Program-made: the position numbers and the translations under genes | Shown: one piece after another, positions 40,255-47,584 of the stretch | Layout of the letters: each line of letters begins with the position of its first letter | Position numbering within the stretch: position 1 is the stretch's first letter | Notes under the pieces: model-generated | The model's input: the letters and a program-made list of their open reading frames with translations, nothing else | What the model was told of the DNA's origin: nothing | Databases searched by the model: none | Source of the DNA: Thermoplasmatales archaeon | GTDB taxonomy: Archaea > Thermoplasmatota > Thermoplasmata > Thermoplasmatales > GCA-001856825 | Assembly (NCBI GenBank): GCA_026127935.1 | Contig: JAJSLL010000003.1 | Location: 46,781-110,780, forward strand | DNA length: 64,000 nucleotides | Reading direction: 5' to 3'

Positions 40255-40657
40255 CCCTCTGTTTTTCCTCGCCCCTCTCTTCGAAAGGAAGATCCTCGAA
40301 ATTCAAAAGGTTCCTATCGTCAAGATAGCCCCTGACGAGCTTGTTGAGCCACATCGGCAGGAAGTGTTCTTCATTGACTTTCCGTATTATAAACTCTATT
40401 GCATCATATCTGTCCTTGAAGAGACCCTTCGACACCATCTGATCCAAAGTGTTTAGAGTTGCTTTCGAAAGTTTTACTTCACTGTCTTCCACCGAGGGTT
40501 GTCGTGTCTGAGGGTGCTGTATGTACTCATAGACGGCCGCCCTTATCAGTTCCGATTTTGACTTATACTTGAGCGAAGTGCTAAGAAAGTCGTTTATTTC
40601 GTCATCTTCCTGCGGTGTAAGACGAAGTGCTATTCTCCTGGTACTATTAGAATCCAC
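40235..40657 (-). CDS. Ribbon-helix-helix transcriptional regulator (possibly two RHH-like segments), CdrS-like by context
   Basis: Start refined from 40762 to GTG 40657: VDSNSTRRIALRLTPQEDDEINDFLSTSLKYKSKSELIRAAVYEYIQ (RHH) followed by EVKLSKATLNTLDQMVSKGLFKDRYDAIEFIIRKVNEE. Overlaps the FtsZ-like gene by 20 nt. Confidence 0.75.
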   Translation of the reverse strand: MDSNSTRRIALRLTPQEDDEINDFLSTSLKYKSKSELIRAAVYEYIQHPQTRQPSVEDSEVKLSKATLNTLDQMVSKGLFKDRYDAIEFIIRKVNEEHFLPMWLNKLVRGYLDDRNLLNFEDLPFEERGEEKQRGEKSDR

Positions 40658-40852
40658 TTGGAACCAATCCTCTCTATAAAGACATAAATGTATCTGTATA
40701 TAAATATTTCTAATCAAGGCACACAAATAATTTAGTAGTTTCCTAAAATAATAATAAATCAAAAATAATGTAAATTAGCTGTAGTACGCCTTATTTGCGT
40801 TAATATGCCAATTTTCAAATTACCTATTTGTTTGACAAGTTCTTTCGCAGTT

Positions 40853-40880
40853 GTCATACAATGTAATTACATTGAATGAC
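40853..40880. promoter_or_regulatory. 28-bp near-perfect palindrome, candidate operator
   Basis: GTCATACAATGTAATTACATTGAATGAC; central CAATGTAATTACATTG (40859-40874) is a perfect 16-bp palindrome and the full 28 bp has one mismatched pair; intergenic between divergent RHH and aIF2beta genes. Confidence 0.65.
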
Positions 40881-40890
40881 GCTGTTTGCC

Positions 40891-40901
40891 ATTTGTCAAA
40901 T
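40891..40901. promoter_or_regulatory. Candidate operator 11-mer ATTTGTCAAAT (copy 1)
   Basis: ATTTG-T-CAAAT inverted repeat; identical 11-mer found at 45001-45011 upstream of ftsZ. Confidence 0.5.
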
Positions 40902-40971
40902 ATTGTCATTCATTTGGCTAAAAGTTGTCAAATTTTGTAAAAATTATTTAATCAGATTCCTATTTCACTCC

Positions 40972-41589
40972 GTGGATGAACAGAATTATACGGACCTTCT
41001 GAAGAAGGTAAAATCTTCTGTGCAGAAGAGAGAAGAAATGAAGAGATTTCAAATTCCTAAACCTGAAACAATCACAGAAGGAAAGCTCACAATAATAAAA
41101 AACTTCAGAGACATAGTTGGCGTCATAAATAGGGACGAGTCACATATTTACAAGTATCTCATCAAACAGTTTGGACTTTCTGGAGATGTTGCGGACGGTA
41201 GACTGATATTCAAGGGAAAGCCGCCAGAAGGCAGTATTGAAAAAGCGTTCCAGGAGTACCTTAGAATCTACGTCCAATGTTATGAGTGCGGAAATTTCGA
41301 CACAGAAATGATCAGGGAGAACAGGAATGAACTGATAAGGTGTAAGGCCTGCGGGGCTGAGAGACCGCTCTTTGCACATAAAGAGATCAAGTATTCAGAA
41401 GGAAAGATAGAGGAAGGCAAGACATACGATCTCGAGATCACTGACCTCAACAGGGACGGAGATGGAATTTCGATAAAAGGAGACACAACGGTCATAATCC
41501 CGGGAGCAAAGAAAGGGCAGAAAGTGACTGTCAGGATCGATAGGATCAGAAAGAATTATGCGCTTGGCATTTTGGTGAAGAAGGCTTGA
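40972..41589 (+). CDS. Translation initiation factor aIF2 beta with C-terminal TRAM domain
   Basis: Start refined from 40876 to GTG 40972. KPETITEGKLTIIKNFRDI, zinc ribbon CYECGNFDT...IRCKACGAERP, then TRAM-like YDLEITDLNRDGDGISIKGDTTVIIPGAKKGQKVTVRIDRIRKNYALGILV. Confidence 0.92.
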   Translation: MDEQNYTDLLKKVKSSVQKREEMKRFQIPKPETITEGKLTIIKNFRDIVGVINRDESHIYKYLIKQFGLSGDVADGRLIFKGKPPEGSIEKAFQEYLRIYVQCYECGNFDTEMIRENRNELIRCKACGAERPLFAHKEIKYSEGKIEEGKTYDLEITDLNRDGDGISIKGDTTVIIPGAKKGQKVTVRIDRIRKNYALGILVKKA

Positions 41590-41918
41590 TCATACTGGAT
41601 ACCAATGCACTGATATATTCAGTCAAGCAGGGGGTAAATCTAGAAAATTTCATAGACGAAGAAATTGCAGTACCTACCTCCGCGTTAAGAGAACTGAAAA
41701 GTTTGTCAAGGACCGATAATGATGCCAGGTTGGCACTTAAGGTGGCAGAGAGATATAAGGTACTTGAGGTTGCATCCCAAGGAGACGATGGCATTATTGA
41801 GGCAGCAACGAGATACAAAGGAAAAGTTGTTACAAACGACCGGGTATTGCAGCAGCAACTAAAGGAGAAAGGCATTCGGGTGACGTCTGTTACAGGAAAA
41901 ATGGTGAGGAGACTTTGA
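41586..41918 (+). CDS. PIN-domain nuclease-like protein (COG1412-like)
   Basis: 110 aa; IILDTNALIYSVKQGV, VPTSALRELKSL, ASQGDDGIIEAATRYKGKVVTNDRVLQQQLKEKGI (acidic PIN residues). TTG start overlaps the aIF2beta stop. Confidence 0.82.
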   Translation: MIILDTNALIYSVKQGVNLENFIDEEIAVPTSALRELKSLSRTDNDARLALKVAERYKVLEVASQGDDGIIEAATRYKGKVVTNDRVLQQQLKEKGIRVTSVTGKMVRRL

Positions 41919-42574
41919 AACCAATTCTCTTGGATTTTCTTAAGAATGTGTCGTTGGACCATAAAGGAGGAAAGATAGAAATAAATACCTCCGAGCTCGC
42001 GTTGCGTCTGAAGATATCTCAACAGTCTGTCTCCAGGTATTTGATCACGCTGGAAAGGGACGGGTACATTGTGAGAAGACGAATTGCACGTGGAGAAGAG
42101 GTTACGATGACAGAAAAGACGTTCGACGAACTGAGGGACCAGATGAACACGATACATTACATACTGAGCTCCTCAAAAGAGGTGACAGTAGAGGGGACTC
42201 TATTCACTGGGCTTGGTGAGGGTTCATACTATATTTCAAGGGATGGTTATGTTACCAAGATCAAGGAATACCTGAATTTTGATCCATTCCCGGGCACGAT
42301 GAACCTGAGATTCACGGATGATTACTCAAGCTTCAGCGGTATCATCAGCAAGGTTCCTGGATTTGAGGTAGAACCGTTTGAACAGGATGGGAGGAAGTTT
42401 GGCGCTATCAAGCTCTTGAAGGCCACAATGTTCGACACCAAGGTGGGAATTGTACTGCCAGAGAGAACACACTACGACAAAGTTCTGGAGATAATCTCCC
42501 CAGATAACCTCCGGAAGAAGCATGGACTGAAGGATGGAGATAAAATAAAAATCACCATCCTAAAAGAAGCTTGA
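41915..42574 (+). CDS. ribK: CTP-dependent riboflavin kinase with N-terminal winged HTH (RbkR-type)
   Basis: 219 aa; N-terminal wHTH (LALRLKISQQSVSRYLITLERDGYIVRR) + kinase part TVEGTLFTGLGEGSYYIS, YLNFDPFPGTMNLRF, LPERTHYDKVLEIISP. Confidence 0.92.
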   Translation: MKPILLDFLKNVSLDHKGGKIEINTSELALRLKISQQSVSRYLITLERDGYIVRRRIARGEEVTMTEKTFDELRDQMNTIHYILSSSKEVTVEGTLFTGLGEGSYYISRDGYVTKIKEYLNFDPFPGTMNLRFTDDYSSFSGIISKVPGFEVEPFEQDGRKFGAIKLLKATMFDTKVGIVLPERTHYDKVLEIISPDNLRKKHGLKDGDKIKITILKEA

Positions 42575-42580
42575 CTGGTG

Positions 42581-43060
42581 CTAGAGGATGCTGTCCATAA
42601 TTTCGTCAGTTTCCATTTCCCTTTCACAATAATGACACTTTATTGATAGAGGATTCTTGGACAGTAGAGTGAATGAAGGTTTGATCACACTTTCCGTGTT
42701 CGACACACACCTCGCATTGCTGCACTTTAAAATTCCAGTTATTATGTCTGGAAGTTTGACGACGAATTTCTTGATCACCGAGTAATCTTCCACTATCGTT
42801 ATAGTCCCCCCCTCAGCGATCAATGCAATCTTGTTCAGTTCCGATGAATCCAAGATCCTGTCTTCAATTTTCACAACGTCTTTGAGTCCCATCTTTTTGC
42901 TCTTCACGTGAATAGCTATGCTTACCGTCACACCAGGATCTGTTGAAATCTTTAGGATCTTGAGTACCTTGAAGGCTCTTCCAACCGGAATGTGATCTAT
43001 GACAGTTCCCCTTCTGATCTTTTCGACCTTCAGCATCTTCTCTTCGGTCATATCACTCAC
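42581..43060 (-). CDS. pyrI: Aspartate carbamoyltransferase regulatory subunit
   Basis: 159 aa; VEKIRRGTVIDHIPVGRAFKVLKIL, zinc motif CSNARCVSN...IKCHYCERE. Confidence 0.95.
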   Translation of the reverse strand: MSDMTEEKMLKVEKIRRGTVIDHIPVGRAFKVLKILKISTDPGVTVSIAIHVKSKKMGLKDVVKIEDRILDSSELNKIALIAEGGTITIVEDYSVIKKFVVKLPDIITGILKCSNARCVSNTESVIKPSFTLLSKNPLSIKCHYCEREMETDEIMDSIL

Positions 43061-43976
43061 TCCCCAGTATCATGTCGAGGATAGCCATCCTCACTGGAAT
43101 CCCATTAGAGGCCTGTTTGAAATATTTAGCCTGTGGCAGATTGTCAATCTCAGCAGGAATCTCGTCGACCCTTGGAAGTGGATGCATTACTATCAGGTTC
43201 TTTCTTCCCCTCGATAATAGGGAGGGCCTGATCACGTAGACTCCAGCGACCTTTTTGTATTCCTCAATGTCAGGGAACCTTTCCTTCTGGATTCTTGTCA
43301 CATACAGCACGTCGAGTGACTCTATGATCTCATCGAGGTTCTTTGTTTCTTTCACTGGTATTCTCTTCTCTATGTCTCTCTTTATGTGCTTGGGTATCTT
43401 CAGTTCTTCTGGCGATATGAAATACAGCGACACGTCAAACAGGGAAAGGGCTTTGCTTAGAGAGTGGACCGTTCTGCCATACTTCAAGTCCCCAACGAAA
43501 CCTATACTCTTCCCATTTATCTGACCGAGTTCCTTCCATATGGTGAACATGTCCAGAAGCGTTTGAGTGGGATGCTGTCCAGCTCCATCACCCGCGTTTA
43601 TCACAGGAACGTCTGCGTATTCTGATGCGAGTCTTGCAGCTCCTTCAGAAGGATGTCTGAGCACAATAGCATCTGAGTAACTGTTGATTATTCGAATTGT
43701 GTCTGAGAGAGTTTCTCCCTTTGCGACAGAGCTTTCTTCCAATGAGCCAAGGCTCAGAACTCTAGCCCCCAATCTCATGGCAGCAGACTCAAAACTGAGT
43801 CTTGTCCTAGTGCTCGGTTCGTAAAATAACGTAGCAACTATTTTGTCTGCAAGCGGTTTTCTTGGATGACCTGTACTTGCATATGGCAACATTTTATTTG
43901 CCCTATCCAGAACTTCCATTATCTCTTCAACACTTAAATCCCCAATAGAAACGATGTCCCTGTTGAGCCACATCAA
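43053..43976 (-). CDS. pyrB: Aspartate carbamoyltransferase catalytic subunit
   Basis: 307 aa; FYEPSTRTRLSFESAAMRLGA, NAGDGAGQHPTQTLLDMFTI, MHPLPRVDEI. Confidence 0.96.
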   Translation of the reverse strand: MMWLNRDIVSIGDLSVEEIMEVLDRANKMLPYASTGHPRKPLADKIVATLFYEPSTRTRLSFESAAMRLGARVLSLGSLEESSVAKGETLSDTIRIINSYSDAIVLRHPSEGAARLASEYADVPVINAGDGAGQHPTQTLLDMFTIWKELGQINGKSIGFVGDLKYGRTVHSLSKALSLFDVSLYFISPEELKIPKHIKRDIEKRIPVKETKNLDEIIESLDVLYVTRIQKERFPDIEEYKKVAGVYVIRPSLLSRGRKNLIVMHPLPRVDEIPAEIDNLPQAKYFKQASNGIPVRMAILDMILGSE

Positions 43977-44026
43977 TAATTGAACAACGCGAGTAATAAA
44001 TATTTATCTTTGACGTATTTAGCCCC

Positions 44027-44830
44027 ATGAGACAAATTATACTTCACGGAGGCGTCGGCAGCAGTGAAGAACTGAGCGGACTCCTAGATAAGTATGCTTC
44101 TTATTCAATTAATTATGAAACTCCTTTGGATGCGGTTGTCGCTGCTGTCAAGTACATGGAGGACGACCTTAACTTCAATGCTGGTACAGGATCAGTAATG
44201 AGACTAGATGGAAGCATACAGATGGATGCCGCTGTCATGGTAGACAGCAACTTTGGTTCAGTGATCAACATTGAATTCGTAAAGAACCCGGTGCAGGTTG
44301 CAAGAGAGGTTATGGAAACGAGCCCTCACGTCATACTGAGCGGTGATGGGGCCACTAAATTTGCCATGGAGAAGGGACATCCACACTACGATCCTTCAAC
44401 CGATAGGGCAAGGAAGAGGCTGGAAGAGTCAAAAATAATTGCAACAAAGGATTCGAGGTTTCTCTTTCCAGGTTCGATATCAGTAGATACAGTTGGCGCA
44501 GTTGCGAACTTCGATGGAAAAATTGCAGCAGCAATATCCACAGGCGGATCTAGTCCGATGATGAGAGGAAGAGTTGGAGACACCCCAATTCCAGGATCCG
44601 GAATCCTGGTCAAGAATGGATTCGGAATTGCAGCCACAGGAGTGGGAGAAGAAATAATAAGAAAACAGCTTTCCTATGACTTATATTGCGCCAGAGATAG
44701 TTTGGAAGAAGAGTGGAAAGAGATTGGAGAGAAATCACAGTTTGCCTTAGGGGCAGTAGGTTTCAATAAGGATAGACCGTTTGTCCTTTCAAACAAATCG
44801 ATGGCAAGGGGATTTTCAAAGTCGCAATAA
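44027..44830 (+). CDS. Isoaspartyl peptidase / plant-type L-asparaginase (Ntn hydrolase)
   Basis: 267 aa; HGGVGSSEE, NAGTGSVMRLDGSIQMDAAVM, autocleavage Thr context SVDTVGAVANFDGKIAAAISTGGSSPMMRGRVGDTPIPGSG. Confidence 0.92.
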   Translation: MRQIILHGGVGSSEELSGLLDKYASYSINYETPLDAVVAAVKYMEDDLNFNAGTGSVMRLDGSIQMDAAVMVDSNFGSVINIEFVKNPVQVAREVMETSPHVILSGDGATKFAMEKGHPHYDPSTDRARKRLEESKIIATKDSRFLFPGSISVDTVGAVANFDGKIAAAISTGGSSPMMRGRVGDTPIPGSGILVKNGFGIAATGVGEEIIRKQLSYDLYCARDSLEEEWKEIGEKSQFALGAVGFNKDRPFVLSNKSMARGFSKSQ

Positions 44831-44857
44831 CATTCCAAATGAAAATCACTTGGAATG
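44831..44857 (+). terminator. Candidate hairpin (8-bp perfect stem) directly after the asparaginase stop codon
   Basis: CATTCCAA-ATGAAAATCAC-TTGGAATG; begins at the base after the TAA at 44828-44830. Terminator function is inferred. Confidence 0.35.
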
Positions 44858-44983
44858 AGTTGTCTTCCCCTTCCGTCTTTCGATTCTACATTCTGTGCTG
44901 GACTCCATTACATTCTTTACAATCGTCTGAGGAAGAAAGCCACTGAGCTTGCTATAGAGAGGATGTCAGTCCCTCCAACAAAC

Positions 44984-45011
44984 ATATAAATAACAAAATA
45001 ATTTGTCAAAT
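44984..45011 (+). promoter_or_regulatory. ftsZ promoter: TATA-like box and overlapping ATTTGTCAAAT operator candidate (copy 2)
   Basis: ATATAAATA at 44984-44992, ATTTGTCAAAT at 45001-45011, ATG of ftsZ at 45023. Confidence 0.5.
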
Positions 45012-45022
45012 CGGTAGTAATC

Positions 45023-46015
45023 ATGCCTGATAACGAAACTTTTCAAGATAACGATGCTGAGTTGATTGAGTTATTAAAAGGCCTGAAAACAAGCATCAAA
45101 ATTTTTGGGTGTGGGGGTTCAGGGTCAAATACTATTACTAGGATAATGGAGGAAGGAATACAGGGTGCTGATATTATTGCTGCCAATACTGATGCCCAGC
45201 ACCTTCTTCTCACTCAAGCATCCAGGAAGATTCTCCTTGGGAGAAGAACTACCAGAGGACTCGGGGCCGGTGCCATTCCTCAGATCGGCGAAATGTCGGC
45301 CAGAGAGGCGGAGATTGACATTAACGCTGCGGTAGAAGGAGCCGATATCGTATTCGTCACTGCAGGAATGGGAGGAGGAACAGGAACTGGATCTGCTCCG
45401 GTCGTAGCAGACGTTGCGAAGAAAGCTGGTGCACTGGTTATCTCGGTGGTGACAACACCTTTCAAGTCCGAAGGCGCAATGAGAAAAGAGAATGCCCTGT
45501 GGGGATTGGAGAAATTGAAGGAGAAATCAGACACAATCGTCATTATTCCTAACGAGAAGCTTTTGGAAATTGTTCCGAGGTTGCCTCTAAATGAGGCATT
45601 CAGGTACGCCGATGAGACGCTTATGAAATCTATAAAAGGTTTGACGGAACTAGTGACTAAACCGGGACTTGTCAACCTTGATTTCAATGACCTGAAAACT
45701 GTGATGAAAGACGGTGGAACTGCAATGATAGGAATGGGTCAGTCTGGTTCTCAAGACAGAGCTCTGGAAGCTGCAAAGAAAGCATTAAGTTCGCCACTAC
45801 TCGATCTCGAAGTCTCCACAGCAACATCCGCTATCGTTTCGGTGACAGGAAGCTCGAATATGTCTGTTGAAGAGGCTCATGCTGTTCTCGAAGAAGTAAA
45901 GAAGAGGATCAACCCAAATGCAAGGATAATATGGGGAGCAAGAATAGACGAATCTATGAAAAATGATATAAAGGTATTAGCCATACTGGTGGGAGCCAAA
46001 AACAAGTACGTTTAG
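45023..46015 (+). CDS. ftsZ: Cell division protein FtsZ
   Basis: 330 aa; IKIFGCGGSGSNTITRI, NTDAQHL, VTAGMGGGTGTGSAPVVADVAKK, T7-like VNLDFNDLKTVM. Confidence 0.96.
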   Translation: MPDNETFQDNDAELIELLKGLKTSIKIFGCGGSGSNTITRIMEEGIQGADIIAANTDAQHLLLTQASRKILLGRRTTRGLGAGAIPQIGEMSAREAEIDINAAVEGADIVFVTAGMGGGTGTGSAPVVADVAKKAGALVISVVTTPFKSEGAMRKENALWGLEKLKEKSDTIVIIPNEKLLEIVPRLPLNEAFRYADETLMKSIKGLTELVTKPGLVNLDFNDLKTVMKDGGTAMIGMGQSGSQDRALEAAKKALSSPLLDLEVSTATSAIVSVTGSSNMSVEEAHAVLEEVKKRINPNARIIWGARIDESMKNDIKVLAILVGAKNKYV

Positions 46016-46027
46016 AGGTAACCCTAC

Positions 46028-46252
46028 ATGGTTGATATGGATGATAGGATTGAGGATATAGAGGACTCTATTACTGAGAGAGTCAGGAGAATCGGTAGAG
46101 GAAAGTATTCAAGAATTCTCAAGATGGCTAAGAAGCCAACTAGAGATGAATTTGGTAAATCCTCTCTGATAACTGGAATTGGAATTATCATCATAGGGGG
46201 ACTTGGCTTCATTATCTACCTTTTGATGAATGTGCTATTCAAGGTGCCGTGA
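46028..46252 (+). CDS. secE: Preprotein translocase subunit SecE/Sec61 gamma
   Basis: 74 aa; ILKMAKKPTRDEFGKSSLITGIGIIIIGGLGFIIYLLMN (amphipathic + single TM); between ftsZ and spt5. Confidence 0.88.
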   Translation: MVDMDDRIEDIEDSITERVRRIGRGKYSRILKMAKKPTRDEFGKSSLITGIGIIIIGGLGFIIYLLMNVLFKVP

Positions 46253-46253
46253 T

Positions 46254-47069
46254 ATGGTAAAGTGGACTTGTGACGGCAAAGAATCTGATGTTGGTACTAA
46301 CAAGAAGGTTGGCTTCAACTTCATGATTGAAAACGACGAAACGGTTGACAAGGAAGGATTCTTCGAACTGACTCTGGATATTCACGAACAGAAGGAAGAG
46401 ATAGAGTGGTTCCTCATAGAGGAAGTAAAGAGGGGGAAACAGGTCGCAATATCCCCGAAAAATCAAGAAATTCTCAAGCTGCAGTACAAATTGAAGCCCA
46501 GAGCATCGGTTGTTCACGCACTTTCGGTGGAATCCCCCAAGGGTGGAGAGATCGGAGATTACGCAAGTGTCGTTCTGAAATCGGAAGGTTCATCAACCAA
46601 CCTGTTTTCCATCAAAGTCAAACAGACCCTCATCGTCGTTAAAACGACCATCGGTCAGGAAGTGAAGATCGCTAGAGACATAGGGCTCAAGGCAAAAATA
46701 GAAAAACAAGACTACCTGTTCTCGATCCTCGTGCCTCCTGAAGTGAAGGGGTACATTTTCATCGAAACGCTCTACCCGGATAGGACTATGGGGCTATTGA
46801 GGACAGTCAGAGGAGCTAGAAACATGATCGCGGGAGAAGTCCAACTGCAAGAGATAGAGAACTACCTGGTTTCGAAACCAGCTGTTGAGTCCCTTGGAGT
46901 TGGCAATTTCGTAGAAGTCACAGAGGGACCTTTCAAGGGAGAGAAGGCTAGGATCACGCACGTTAATAGTCAGAAGGATGAAATAACCCTTGAACTGCAA
47001 AACGCAATAGTCCCAATTCCGCTTACCGTCAAAGCAGACTCGGTTAAGCTGCTAGAAAAAGAGGTTTAA
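46254..47069 (+). CDS. spt5: Transcription elongation factor Spt5/NusG (NGN + KOW) with ~120-aa N-terminal extension
   Basis: 271 aa from ATG 46254. NGN/KOW portion: TLIVVKTTIGQEVKIARDI...KGYIFIETLYPDRTMGLLRTVRGARNMIAGEV...GNFVEVTEGPFKGEKARITHVNSQKDEITLEL. Extension 46254-46625. Confidence 0.9.
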   Translation: MVKWTCDGKESDVGTNKKVGFNFMIENDETVDKEGFFELTLDIHEQKEEIEWFLIEEVKRGKQVAISPKNQEILKLQYKLKPRASVVHALSVESPKGGEIGDYASVVLKSEGSSTNLFSIKVKQTLIVVKTTIGQEVKIARDIGLKAKIEKQDYLFSILVPPEVKGYIFIETLYPDRTMGLLRTVRGARNMIAGEVQLQEIENYLVSKPAVESLGVGNFVEVTEGPFKGEKARITHVNSQKDEITLELQNAIVPIPLTVKADSVKLLEKEV

Positions 47070-47072
47070 AGT

Positions 47073-47540
47073 ATGCCGCAAGAAATATCTGTTATGGTTG
47101 AGGGAGGGAAGGCAACAGCAGGACCTCCCCTAGGACCAGCACTCGGGCCGATGGGCATAAACATTGGACTCGTGCTGAAGGAAATAAATGACAAGACCAA
47201 ATTGTTCGCTGGAATGCAAGTTCCAGTGAAAGTATCGGTGGATCCCGAAACAAAGAAGTTCGAGGTTTCCGTCGGTAAACCACCAGTATCCGCACTTCTG
47301 AAAAAGGAACTGGGAATAGAGACTGCAACCGGAGCGTCCAAACAAAAACTCTCTGGAGACCTGAAGATTAAGCAGATCAAAAAGGTCGCAGAGATGAAGA
47401 TAGACAACATGAATGCAGCATCGGTAAAGTCTGCCGTATTAGAAGTACTGGGAACCTGTGTGTCGATGGGAATAACCGTTGACGGCAAGGATCCAAGGGA
47501 GACACAAAAACTTATTAAAGACGGGTCAATCGCGATTTAG
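47073..47540 (+). CDS. rpl11: 50S ribosomal protein L11
   Basis: 155 aa; VEGGKATAGPPLGPALGPMGINIGLVLKEINDKT. Confidence 0.97.
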   Translation: MPQEISVMVEGGKATAGPPLGPALGPMGINIGLVLKEINDKTKLFAGMQVPVKVSVDPETKKFEVSVGKPPVSALLKKELGIETATGASKQKLSGDLKIKQIKKVAEMKIDNMNAASVKSAVLEVLGTCVSMGITVDGKDPRETQKLIKDGSIAI

Positions 47541-47572
47541 AGTAGAAGAGCGTTTTGCTCGCATAACTACTC
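47540..47572 (+). promoter_or_regulatory. Candidate mRNA stem-loop in the rpl11-rpl1 spacer (possible L1 autoregulatory site)
   Basis: GAGTAG-AA-GAGC-GTTTT-GCTC-GCATAA-CTACTC: 6-bp outer and 4-bp inner helix with asymmetric internal loop, ending 12 nt before the rpl1 ATG (47585). Confidence 0.4.
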
Positions 47573-47584
47573 TGGTGAATACCA

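Noticed and set aside
41586-41918. PIN protein as a VapC toxin of a toxin-antitoxin system
   Set aside because: No antitoxin partner; overlaps aIF2beta and ribK, which fits a housekeeping operon better.
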